Shown here: positions 8,356-16,325 of the stretch, piece after piece
How the letters are laid out: every line of letters begins with the position of its first letter
Position numbering within the stretch: position 1 is the stretch's first letter
NCBI GenBank assembly: GCA_964514385.1
Contig: CAZEQJ010000001.1
Location: forward strand, 186,001-250,000
Source: CAZEQJ01 sp964514385
Lineage (GTDB): Bacteria > Bacteroidota > Bacteroidia > Cytophagales > Cyclobacteriaceae
Reading direction: 5' to 3'
Length of the DNA stretch: 64,000 bases
The notes under the pieces: model-generated
Database searches by the model: none
What the model was told of the DNA's origin: nothing
What the model saw: the letters and a program-made list of their open reading frames with translations, nothing else
Made by a program: the position numbers and the translations under genes

Positions 8356-9444
8356 TCATCTGGACCCTGTCACCTGTACATTTGCCTTGATGGTAAGGGA
8401 TTGCACAGGGTTAGTAGGGTCATTCGAGAAAATATCAATTTTCTTGATTTGATTTCCTCTCCGATTGCTGGTATCAAATGATATTTTCAGTGATGCTTCC
8501 GCTCCCGGCGCTATAGTTTTTGTAGCCATCTCTGTGGTAATACAGTTACAATTGGGCTTTATAGCACGGATAATCAGGTCTCTTTTCCCATTGTTTACCA
8601 GGGTAAATGTTGTAGATACTGTCTCACCACCATTTACTGTGCTAAAATCGTGATTTTTCTCGTCCATTTTCAACCTTGGGGATCTTAACAACTCATCCTG
8701 AGATAGCGGAGGAAAGTATTCTGTGATGGTAGCCATCACGGTAAATGTCTTATCTGGCATAGCGGCATCAGTGGTTGAGATCATGATCTGATCAGAGTTA
8801 AAACCGAATTCACCACTTTTTGCCGCATCATAAGTGACAACAATTTCTCCTTCAGCTCCAGGTTTAAGGACTGTTGGCTGAAATCTTACTGTGATGTATT
8901 CCGGAGCTTTTCTAACAACTTTAAGGCCGATGTCTGCATTACCTGCATTATATATGGTGTAGGTTTTCGATACAGGTTTCTCAGTTGTAATATTACCCAT
9001 ATTTAGCGTATTATACCTTACCCTGAGGTTACCCAGCTGAGTAGGCAGCTTATCTTCAATAGTGGCTGGTTTAGGTATCACCGTACCTTTTATGAAAATC
9101 ACTTCTGTTGGCTTACTTGCATTGGAGGTTATGGTGAGTGATTTATTAAACGCTCCCGGGCGATTCAGGGGATTGTATTTGGCATCAATATAACCTTCTT
9201 TTCCAGGCATAATGGGCTCTTTAGTCCATCCTGGCGTCGTACATCCACAAGAGGGTTTAACATTCTGAATAATAAGTGGAGCTTTTCCAGTATTACGGAC
9301 AACGAACCTGTGGGAAACAGATCCACCAGCTTCGTCAATCTCACCGAAATTATATTCACGTTCTTCAAACGATATTTCCGCCTGGGCATTCACATCAAAA
9401 GTGAATAACAATGTGGCTGCAAATAATAGAGATAGTAATTTCAT
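8356..9444 (-). CDS. DUF1573 domain protein, exported
   Basis: 362 residues with a signal peptide (residues 1-20, ending VNAQ). At least two full DUF1573 units are visible: one at ~22-125 containing VKPSCGCTTPGW, and one at ~250-360 containing IKPNCNCITTE. A middle immunoglobulin-like segment spans ~130-245. DUF1573 domains are ASPM/SPD-2/Hydin (ASH)-like beta-sandwiches common in Bacteroidota; their function is unknown. The paired cysteines CGC and CNC sit at the same place in the two units. Expression is monocistronic: it has its own -7 element upstream and a strong terminator downstream. Confidence 0.88.
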   Translation of the reverse strand: MKLLSLLFAATLLFTFDVNAQAEISFEEREYNFGEIDEAGGSVSHRFVVRNTGKAPLIIQNVKPSCGCTTPGWTKEPIMPGKEGYIDAKYNPLNRPGAFNKSLTITSNASKPTEVIFIKGTVIPKPATIEDKLPTQLGNLRVRYNTLNMGNITTEKPVSKTYTIYNAGNADIGLKVVRKAPEYITVRFQPTVLKPGAEGEIVVTYDAAKSGEFGFNSDQIMISTTDAAMPDKTFTVMATITEYFPPLSQDELLRSPRLKMDEKNHDFSTVNGGETVSTTFTLVNNGKRDLIIRAIKPNCNCITTEMATKTIAPGAEASLKISFDTSNRRGNQIKKIDIFSNDPTNPVQSLTIKANVQVTGSR

Positions 9445-9476
9445 ACGTAAAAGTTTTTTACCCTGTTAGTATACTA

Positions 9477-9484
9477 CAAAAATA
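9477..9484 (-). promoter_or_regulatory. -7 promoter element of the DUF1573 gene
   Basis: TATTTTTG on the minus strand matches TAnnTTTG and ends 32 nt before the ATG at 9444. No clear -33 TTTG at 19 bp. Confidence 0.45.
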
Positions 9485-9565
9485 AGCAATAAGTTTTTAA
9501 ATCGCGTGAATGCTGTAAGGTTTAGTGCCTTATTCTGCTGAAATACAAGCTGTTATGTTTGAAAA

Positions 9566-11104
9566 TCATTCGCTAACAAGCTCAGCGTTATAATTATTCA
9601 GATGCCAGGCAAACGCTTTAGCTACATTTAGTGGTCGAAGCTCGTTTTTCTTTTTGAACTGGTGCCCCTGCATTCGGATCAGAATATCTTTCAGTACCCT
9701 GACAGCTTCTACGATATGCGGCCCCTTATTCAGCATCACACATTCGGCCTGAACAGCCTGAGCTGCATCACTTATTTCAGCTCTGGTGGGTATACCTGTT
9801 TTTGCCAGATTTTCAAGTACCTGTGTTGCCCATATCACCGGCACATGCGCAGATTCGCAAAGCCAGAGTATTTCATTTTGCACTTCGGAAATACGTTCAA
9901 AGCCAATCTCAACAGCCAGATCGCCTCTTGCTATCATCACCCCTATTTTATTGTATTTCATACCCTCCAGTAAAATTTCAGGAAGATTATTAAATGCGAT
10001 ACGGTTTTCAATTTTAAATACTACGCCCGGCTTTTCTTCAATATATTTTTCAAGCTCGGTAAAGAGTTTTTTCACATCCTCGGATGTCTTAACAAAGGAA
10101 TATCCTATGATATCTGCATAGCGGCATGCAAAGGGTAGCACTTCAAGGTCTTTTTCCGTAAGCGCCGGGAGGTTGAGTTTAGTGTCCGGAAGATTGATGC
10201 CTTTTTTTGAGCCTATTTTTGTTTTATACGATTCAGTGATTTCTACATCAATATAGTCGGGGCCCTGATTGACTACTCTTGATCGTATCATTCCGTCATC
10301 AAACAGCACCTGATCTCCAATAGCCGCATCATAAATAAGGGCATCCAATGTTACACTCATCATGAGAAAATCTTCCTCATGTCTTACGCCCTCTCTTTCG
10401 CGCTGACTGAGCGCTGCACGCGTCATCAACCGTAAGGGATCGCCTTTTGCAACTTCAACCGCTTTTTTCGATTTCCTTTTTTTTCCCCGGCGTATAAAAC
10501 TGGATGTCCTGATTTTTGGTCCGCCAAGATCCATATATATTCGAATGCGCTTTCCGGTCGCTTCACTTGCCTTTTGAATGGTATTGATCATTTTACGCCA
10601 CAATACAATATCTCCCTTACTAAGGTTGATGCGGGCAATATCCATACCCTGCAGGGCCATATCACGGACGAGCTGCTCATTTTCTGCGGCCTCGTCAGGC
10701 ATGGTCACCATTATATCGGTAAAATGCTTTCGTTTGGTTTTATCAAAGAGCGTGTCGGCATGCTGGCGCAATAATTTCTGGCTTCGTGTATATCCGATAA
10801 TTTCAATATCAGGATTTATTCCAAACTGTTTGCCCTCAATAAGATTCAGTAAGTTAACCACGTTATACAGATTGCTGTAAACATACCCTTCGGATGATCT
10901 GATAGATGAGATGCCCAAATCAGACAATGCTCCATGATATTTTCTTAAATCAAAACTGCGCAACAGCAGATATCGAAGCAGGTTTTTAGCACTTGGCTGA
11001 TAGTCAGGATGTACGTTTTGAATATGATCATTGATTACAGCTTCTTTATCAATGATTTCATTGAGGATATTAAATAGTTCCTGTCTTAGTTTGTCCAGTT
11101 CCAC
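9566..11104 (-). CDS. pyk: Pyruvate kinase, non-canonical form with N-terminal extension and no C-terminal domain
   Basis: 512 residues, GTG start at 11104 (an in-frame stop lies nine codons upstream). Residues ~1-125 are an extension not found in ordinary pyruvate kinase. The barrel follows: IMVTMPDEAAENEQLVRDM (~131), ARINLSKGD (~155), MDLGGPKIRTSSF (~187), and the catalytic VFKIENR followed by MIARGDLAVEIG (~350-390). In place of the usual ATQMLESM and VMLSGETA it has ATQVLENLAKTG and VMLNKGPHI, and the protein ends shortly after the barrel, lacking the C-terminal regulatory domain. It would convert PEP and ADP to pyruvate and ATP, but the altered motifs and missing domain leave room for another role. 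Flanked by the DUF1573 gene downstream. Confidence 0.8.
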   Translation of the reverse strand: MELDKLRQELFNILNEIIDKEAVINDHIQNVHPDYQPSAKNLLRYLLLRSFDLRKYHGALSDLGISSIRSSEGYVYSNLYNVVNLLNLIEGKQFGINPDIEIIGYTRSQKLLRQHADTLFDKTKRKHFTDIMVTMPDEAAENEQLVRDMALQGMDIARINLSKGDIVLWRKMINTIQKASEATGKRIRIYMDLGGPKIRTSSFIRRGKKRKSKKAVEVAKGDPLRLMTRAALSQREREGVRHEEDFLMMSVTLDALIYDAAIGDQVLFDDGMIRSRVVNQGPDYIDVEITESYKTKIGSKKGINLPDTKLNLPALTEKDLEVLPFACRYADIIGYSFVKTSEDVKKLFTELEKYIEEKPGVVFKIENRIAFNNLPEILLEGMKYNKIGVMIARGDLAVEIGFERISEVQNEILWLCESAHVPVIWATQVLENLAKTGIPTRAEISDAAQAVQAECVMLNKGPHIVEAVRVLKDILIRMQGHQFKKKNELRPLNVAKAFAWHLNNYNAELVSE

Positions 11105-11308
11105 AAGTTCTGCTTTTATGTTTGGGGGCTATGCGTGCTAAATTTCGTGAATAAGGCCATCAAGAATAAGTTTTCGCATATGATGTTGGACAGTAAAGGA
11201 TGTGATCCTGATTAGGTACTGCGAGAAAAAATGATAGTATTACTAAAATTATTCATCATATTTTTGTCGTAATCTGAAACTTTTTGGATATTTTGCCTGT
11301 ATTAGCAT

Positions 11309-11626
11309 ATGTATCATACCATGCAGGAGAGAAAATACATATATAAATTTTGTAAGGGTCTTATAGTTTACGGGCTGGCAGGATTTATTTTCTTCTGTCC
11401 CTGCCTGAGTACCGGTACTGCGATGGCCGAACAAGAGGAGCTTACTGAAACTCAGGTCATTCAGGAGCAGCGCACCTGCAATTATCATTTCCCCGGTAAT
11501 TTTAAAGAAACTGATTCAACCACCTATTTTATCGCAACCGGTTTCTCATCCCCTATTGCCTTATCTTCATTTTCCACAGAGAGCAAGCGATACCTTCGCT
11601 ATTGCAGGCTTACCTATTACGACTGA
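11309..11626 (+). CDS. Small putative secreted protein, unknown
   Basis: 105 residues from ATG 11309 (a second ATG at 11321 is possible). Residues ~16-40 are hydrophobic (GLIVYGLAGFIFFCPCL) and end in a small-residue stretch TGTAMA, like a signal peptide; the remainder is short, polar and without a motif I recognise. A TATTTTTG match to the -7 consensus lies 43 nt upstream (11259-11266). A 79-codon frame on the other strand overlaps it, so coding status is not certain. No function is proposed. Confidence 0.45.
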   Translation: MYHTMQERKYIYKFCKGLIVYGLAGFIFFCPCLSTGTAMAEQEELTETQVIQEQRTCNYHFPGNFKETDSTTYFIATGFSSPIALSSFSTESKRYLRYCRLTYYD

Positions 11627-11695
11627 CGAGGTCTTTACATACACTCCCAACCTCTTTAGAATATCATTTTATAGTTAAATGAAATCAGTCATTTT

Positions 11696-11986
11696 ATGGA
11701 AACAATGTTAATAAACAAGGTAGATAAATACATTATACCGAATCTATCATTTAAAAAAGAAGAAGTCTTAAACAGCCCGGAACAACGATCACTTAGGTGG
11801 CAGGACCTTCACCGCGCCCTGTCATTAGGTAATCTGTATAAATGCCCGGTCACTATCCGTTTTGAGACCAGTAATGGACAAATAATGGAAACGGAAGGTA
11901 CCGTTTGGGCTGTTACAGAATCTTATGTGATCATGAAAAAGGATATGCGGATTCCTATCGCATGTATCCATGAAGTAACAATTTAA
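11696..11986 (+). CDS. Conserved hypothetical protein, small soluble
   Basis: 96 residues, no signal peptide or membrane segment. The C-terminal half (CPVTIRFETSNGQIMETEG, then VWAVTESYVIMKKDMRIPIACI) reads as a small beta-barrel like an SH3/Sm-type fold, of a kind I believe recurs in Bacteroidota genomes. The function is unknown. It is followed by a strong terminator, so it forms a single-gene unit. The start could also be the second Met at codon 4. Confidence 0.65.
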   Translation: METMLINKVDKYIIPNLSFKKEEVLNSPEQRSLRWQDLHRALSLGNLYKCPVTIRFETSNGQIMETEGTVWAVTESYVIMKKDMRIPIACIHEVTI

Positions 11987-12011
11987 TTGTTTGGTTTGTC
12001 AGGTCGAGTGT

Positions 12012-12049
12012 AAAGGCAGTTCCCTCGTGGGCTGCCTTTTATTTTTTTA
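12012..12049 (+). terminator. Intrinsic terminator after the 96-residue protein
   Basis: Perfect 8-bp stem AAAGGCAG/CTGCCTTT (12012-12019 with 12032-12039), 12-nt loop, then TTTTATTTTTTTA. It lies 26 bases after the stop and separates this unit from trpS. Confidence 0.9.
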
Positions 12050-12098
12050 CAGCCCACAATGAATGCTGATATTATATTTTCCATATGGTTCTTTTTTA

Positions 12099-12106
12099 TA
12101 CTTTTG
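12099..12106 (+). promoter_or_regulatory. -7 promoter element of trpS
   Basis: TACTTTTG matches TAnnTTTG and ends 18 nt before the chosen trpS ATG (12125). It falls inside the longer possible reading frame, arguing against that start. No good -33 element. Confidence 0.55.
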
Positions 12107-12124
12107 CCCAAAACTCGCAAAGGA

Positions 12125-13099
12125 ATGTCACGAATACTTACAGGTATCCAAAGTTCAGGAAAACCTCATCTGGGTAATATTCTGGGAGCAATACAGCCTG
12201 CCATCAGGCTTTCTGAGGATCCGGAGAATGACTCGTTTTTCTTTATTGCAGACTTCCATTCCCTTACCACCATCAAAGACCCTGAAATAAGGAAACAGAA
12301 TACACTGAACATTGCCGCAGCCTGGCTGGCTTTTGGTTTTGACACTGCAAAAAATACATTTTACCGGCAGTCCAAAATACCCGAAGTATGTGAGCTCACA
12401 TGGTACCTAAACTGCTATACACCTTTTCCTATGCTGGCTAATGCCCATTCCTTTAAGGATAAGTCAGACCGGCTTGCAGATGTAAATGCGGGTCTTTTTA
12501 CTTATCCTGTGCTTATGACTGCCGATATCATCATGTATGATGCAAATTATGTACCGGTAGGGAAAGATCAGAAGCAGCATCTGGAAATGGCCCGCGACAT
12601 AGCTGCGGCGATCAATCATCAGGCCGGCAAGGAGGTTTTTGTACTCCCTGAAGCCAGAATCGATGAGAATGTGATGACCATACCCGGCACTGACGGACAA
12701 AAGATGAGCAAGTCATACGGAAATACCATCGATATTTTACAACCCGATAAGCCACTTAAAAAGCAGGTGATGTCAATCGTAACGGATAGCACACCGATGG
12801 AAGACCCCAAAGACCCGGATACATGCAATGTCTTTGCCTTATACCGGATTTTATCGGATAAAAATCAGCTGGACGCAATGCGCGAGAAATACCTTGGTGG
12901 CAACTATGGCTATGGTCATGCAAAAAAAGAGCTCCTTGAGTTGATTACCGAAAAGTTTAAAAAGGAGCGGGATGCGTACAGCCGCCTTATGAATGACCCC
13001 GGATATATTGAAAAGGAGCTTGAAAAAGGTGAATCAAAAGCCCGTGAGGTGGCCCTTGCGACATTGCAACGAGTCCGTGAAGCGTTGGGCTTCAATTAA
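12125..13099 (+). CDS. trpS: Tryptophanyl-tRNA synthetase
   Basis: 324 residues from ATG 12125 (MSRILTGIQSSGKPHLGN). A frame from 12059 adds 22 hydrophobic residues but contains the promoter element and would not fit the family. Class I synthetase signatures are present: PHLGN as the HIGH motif and GQKMSKSYGN as KMSKS. Length matches bacterial TrpRS. It charges tRNA-Trp with tryptophan in the cytoplasm. The last 8 bases overlap the 3' end of the convergent outer-membrane protein gene. Confidence 0.96.
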   Translation: MSRILTGIQSSGKPHLGNILGAIQPAIRLSEDPENDSFFFIADFHSLTTIKDPEIRKQNTLNIAAAWLAFGFDTAKNTFYRQSKIPEVCELTWYLNCYTPFPMLANAHSFKDKSDRLADVNAGLFTYPVLMTADIIMYDANYVPVGKDQKQHLEMARDIAAAINHQAGKEVFVLPEARIDENVMTIPGTDGQKMSKSYGNTIDILQPDKPLKKQVMSIVTDSTPMEDPKDPDTCNVFALYRILSDKNQLDAMREKYLGGNYGYGHAKKELLELITEKFKKERDAYSRLMNDPGYIEKELEKGESKAREVALATLQRVREALGFN

Positions 13100-16000
13100 A
13101 AATATACCTAATGCTTATTTCCCCAAAATGGATAAATGAGGCATTTGCGGAGCCTCTGCCAAAATATGTAATGTCCAGCATAAGATTGTCGCGAAGGGGG
13201 CTGGCAGCTTGTAATCGCATGGTATGATTTCTTCCCGGCTGCAATCCATCAAGCATGTCATATGAAATATTCTCTGCCATGTCGCCGCTAAATTGAATGA
13301 AGTGGGACTGCCATTGCGCAGAAAAATCTACAAGCCTGGCACGATAGGACATTTGTTGCGAAATAGTCCATATCGTCGCATTGGTTCGTGTGATAGACTC
13401 GCCGAATTTTCGTGTATGAAGTACGGCTGTTACGAACCGCAGATGATCCTTGAAGAGTGCTTCGTACCGGCCGTCCCATTCATGAACCTGTATGGTGTAA
13501 TTTCTTCTCTCAAGCAAGGCACTGTTGACTTCCTTTTGCTCATTTCGGTAAGCCATCACAATATCGGATGACCTTAAAACTGATTTTCTGATTTCAAGCC
13601 TTTGGTTTGTATTTGCCGTCCCCTCAAGACCACGCATCGTGAGGTACTGCTGACGCTGGGTGCGGTTTTCCAGCATCAGGGAAAAATGGCTGAAGGGCAG
13701 TTGCAGCCTATTGTTGAGCAGGTAATTTTCACCCAGCCTGGCAGACTGCAGGTTAAGGAGTGAGGTATCTTTGGTCATTTGAGTGAACTGAAACTGCCAC
13801 CGTATCTTTTTGAGTGCCTGTATATCTGTCAGTTGCATCATGCTGAATGTCGATAAAAACTGGATACGCTGCTGGTACGCCTGAATATACTGCTGCGTTG
13901 GAGTAAAAAATTTTGCATACAGCCTTTCATCGGGATTTAAAGCTTCATAAAATTCGTCCAGTTCCTTCTCTCCATTGCCATTGTCATCACGCCACATATG
14001 TGTACCCTGACCGAAAGGCACCTGCATGAAAGTATACTGGCGCTGAATCTCCCGGCCTTGGTGCAAGGCATATGTAGCCTGCAGGTTCCAGCTTTTTTTG
14101 AACAGGGTGCTACTGAAGCTATGTGATGATGAAATGTTGTCGTTAAAGCCTGCGGTGTCCGCACCATACCATTTCACTGTTGCGAAATTTCGGGTAGAGT
14201 ATGTAACATAATCTGTTTTAACCCCGGCATTTAGTGATGCAAGGGACATTCCTCTTCTTTTGAGCTGCCCCTCATGGTCGGTAAACCAGTCTTCTCTAAA
14301 ACCTATTCTTATTTTATCCTGCTGCAATGAGTCCAGCGTAAGGTAAACAGCATGCTCATAAAACCCATTGCCCCTGCGTTCAGATCCTGATTCTATCATT
14401 TCACCCTGCCTGATAAAATCATAGCCTAGTCCTGCATGGCGAACTGTATATTGACTATCGTGCCACTCCCTCTTGCTGCCATTGGATGCAGTCCTTATAT
14501 CTGTCATGCTGGCCGAAAATCCCCAATTTCTGATATTTTCATGCACCCGCACCTGATAACGGTTACCTTTTCCAATAACGGGGTCGGTTCTGTGTGTAAA
14601 ACCGAGATATAGCTTTTCTTTTTCATCTAACATCATACTGTAGGCACCGGTCAGCTCCTGGCTCTCACCGGTAAACTGAGGAATACCCGACCAGATCCTC
14701 ATTTGTTCCATCTGATGAGCCAGATTCATGGGCTGATAGCCCCTGCTGATTTTTTTGTAAGACAAGTCAGAAGACCACGTCCTTCGTGAAGAAAAAAACT
14801 GACGCCCTGAAGATAATAGCCCTGCACCTACTGTATATCCTCGTATTGCGGTAGTGTCGAGCAGGTGATTTTCGTTTTTATTGGCAAACTCAACAGCAAA
14901 GTATACTTTTTCATTTGCAGTAGGAGTAACGGCCACACCCGATTCTATAAAGCTCTCCTGCATGGGAGCATCTGGTATCCTGGCTGTTGTGTGTGTACCA
15001 TTTCCCCTCCCCACCCAGTCATAATACTGGCCATTATCGATATAGTCTCCCTCCGGAGATGGAATAAACATTATTTCTTCACCACCCGACACTGAAGGTA
15101 TGTAGATTTCAATTCTGCTACCTGCATCATCTACCGTATCCGTCTTATGATAGCGTATTGGTAGCTGCCCACGCTCACCTGCCAGATAATCATAAATAGG
15201 TTCGCTCATTTCAAACATCACAGGCCTTAAGGCATTATCCTTCTCGTGGGTCAAATGCAGGTATGCCTGTATCCATTGGCTTGACTTCTTTACAGAAACC
15301 TGATGAAAGGAACGTCTGTAGGCCTGGTTGGTGTATTCAAAAGACACGAACACCCGTGAATTGCTAAAAAGTTGAATATTTTGCGAAAAAGTAACTTCAG
15401 CCGTGAAATAATCAATTATATAATCCTGGCCAGGGCCCCTTACGAGTTCTTCTCCATCGAGTAATATCCGTTCTGTTCCCGGTACAATGGTAATAAAGTC
15501 ATCCCCGTCATTACCGTGCAACCGGTATGGCCCTGAAACACCTGGAATTATATCAAGCGGCAGGGATACAAATTTACCTTGTGTCATACCTCCTGCCCAT
15601 GAAAAGGAGGAGCTGCTGTCTGCCCATCCTATGGCTGCTCCGAGTATTTGCTTTCTGAAATTTAGCCTTGTTGAAGGCCCTTCGAGCAGCAGGTTTCCCA
15701 TTTCAAAACTTGCCCTGGAGTTAGTCAGACGGATACCAAGCTCATCATAATCACTTACATTATGGTAGTTTCCGGTGGCCTGATAAGGCATGTTCTGATC
15801 ACTTATATGACCTGTTAGCCGCCATCCATTTTTCAATTCACCTTCAAGGGTAATATCAAGAAAGGCATTCATGCCCATACTTGCGTTATTTGCAGCAGTA
15901 ATGCTGCGGTTTAAAACACCTTTAGCCGTGATGATCTCTTCCTGAGCATCCGACTCGGTTGCATTTGGATTCAAAAAAGGATAGTTATATGGTAATGCAT

Positions 16001-16325
16001 TACTGTCATAGGTGTATGCATTTGCCTCAGTCTGTGTAGTTCGTACCGCAAAAACCCTGTAGCAGACTTCTATGGAATCTTCATGTTCATCCGCATGTAA
16101 ATGAATGGTGTTTGAGGCCGCATCGAAGCTGTAGTCTACTACGGGTCGGGTATGGATGGTGGAAGAAAGAATGAGAAGTGAGTCGGTGATCCCGGCGTTT
16201 CCTTTGGTGACGGTCTGGCAATGAAGATTGCTAAGTTGTGCCGAAACTACTACGGGTAATCCTATGAGGAAACCACAGGTAATTCTATATAGAAAACTGT
16301 ACCCTCTGATGACGTTTCGAACCAT
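13092..16325 (-). CDS. Large outer-membrane protein, unknown function
   Basis: 1077 residues with a hydrophobic signal (residues ~12-29, ending VVVSAQ). The N-terminal ~200 residues hold a segment that may be a plug-like or beta-sandwich region. Around 265-330, PYRLHGNDGDDFITIVPGTERILLDGEELVRG and the following IDYFTAEVTF resemble a small repeat unit that I also associate with the gliding protein SprA. The rest has the alternating pattern of a long beta-barrel and ends ISIRYIFN. No enzymatic motif was found. Its start overlaps the sensor kinase stop by 64 bases, so both are probably translated together at the end of the respiratory operon. Function unknown; the outer-membrane location is inference. 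Confidence 0.7.
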   Translation of the reverse strand: MVRNVIRGYSFLYRITCGFLIGLPVVVSAQLSNLHCQTVTKGNAGITDSLLILSSTIHTRPVVDYSFDAASNTIHLHADEHEDSIEVCYRVFAVRTTQTEANAYTYDSNALPYNYPFLNPNATESDAQEEIITAKGVLNRSITAANNASMGMNAFLDITLEGELKNGWRLTGHISDQNMPYQATGNYHNVSDYDELGIRLTNSRASFEMGNLLLEGPSTRLNFRKQILGAAIGWADSSSSFSWAGGMTQGKFVSLPLDIIPGVSGPYRLHGNDGDDFITIVPGTERILLDGEELVRGPGQDYIIDYFTAEVTFSQNIQLFSNSRVFVSFEYTNQAYRRSFHQVSVKKSSQWIQAYLHLTHEKDNALRPVMFEMSEPIYDYLAGERGQLPIRYHKTDTVDDAGSRIEIYIPSVSGGEEIMFIPSPEGDYIDNGQYYDWVGRGNGTHTTARIPDAPMQESFIESGVAVTPTANEKVYFAVEFANKNENHLLDTTAIRGYTVGAGLLSSGRQFFSSRRTWSSDLSYKKISRGYQPMNLAHQMEQMRIWSGIPQFTGESQELTGAYSMMLDEKEKLYLGFTHRTDPVIGKGNRYQVRVHENIRNWGFSASMTDIRTASNGSKREWHDSQYTVRHAGLGYDFIRQGEMIESGSERRGNGFYEHAVYLTLDSLQQDKIRIGFREDWFTDHEGQLKRRGMSLASLNAGVKTDYVTYSTRNFATVKWYGADTAGFNDNISSSHSFSSTLFKKSWNLQATYALHQGREIQRQYTFMQVPFGQGTHMWRDDNGNGEKELDEFYEALNPDERLYAKFFTPTQQYIQAYQQRIQFLSTFSMMQLTDIQALKKIRWQFQFTQMTKDTSLLNLQSARLGENYLLNNRLQLPFSHFSLMLENRTQRQQYLTMRGLEGTANTNQRLEIRKSVLRSSDIVMAYRNEQKEVNSALLERRNYTIQVHEWDGRYEALFKDHLRFVTAVLHTRKFGESITRTNATIWTISQQMSYRARLVDFSAQWQSHFIQFSGDMAENISYDMLDGLQPGRNHTMRLQAASPLRDNLMLDITYFGRGSANASFIHFGEISIRYIFN

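Noticed and set aside
11249..11488. 79-codon minus-strand frame opposite the small secreted protein
   Set aside because: No motif and no start signals; the + strand frame has a signal-peptide-like N-terminus, although neither is certain.
12059..12124. Longer N-terminus for tryptophanyl-tRNA synthetase
   Set aside because: The extra 22 residues contain the promoter element and do not fit the family; MSRILTGIQ at 12125 is the normal start.
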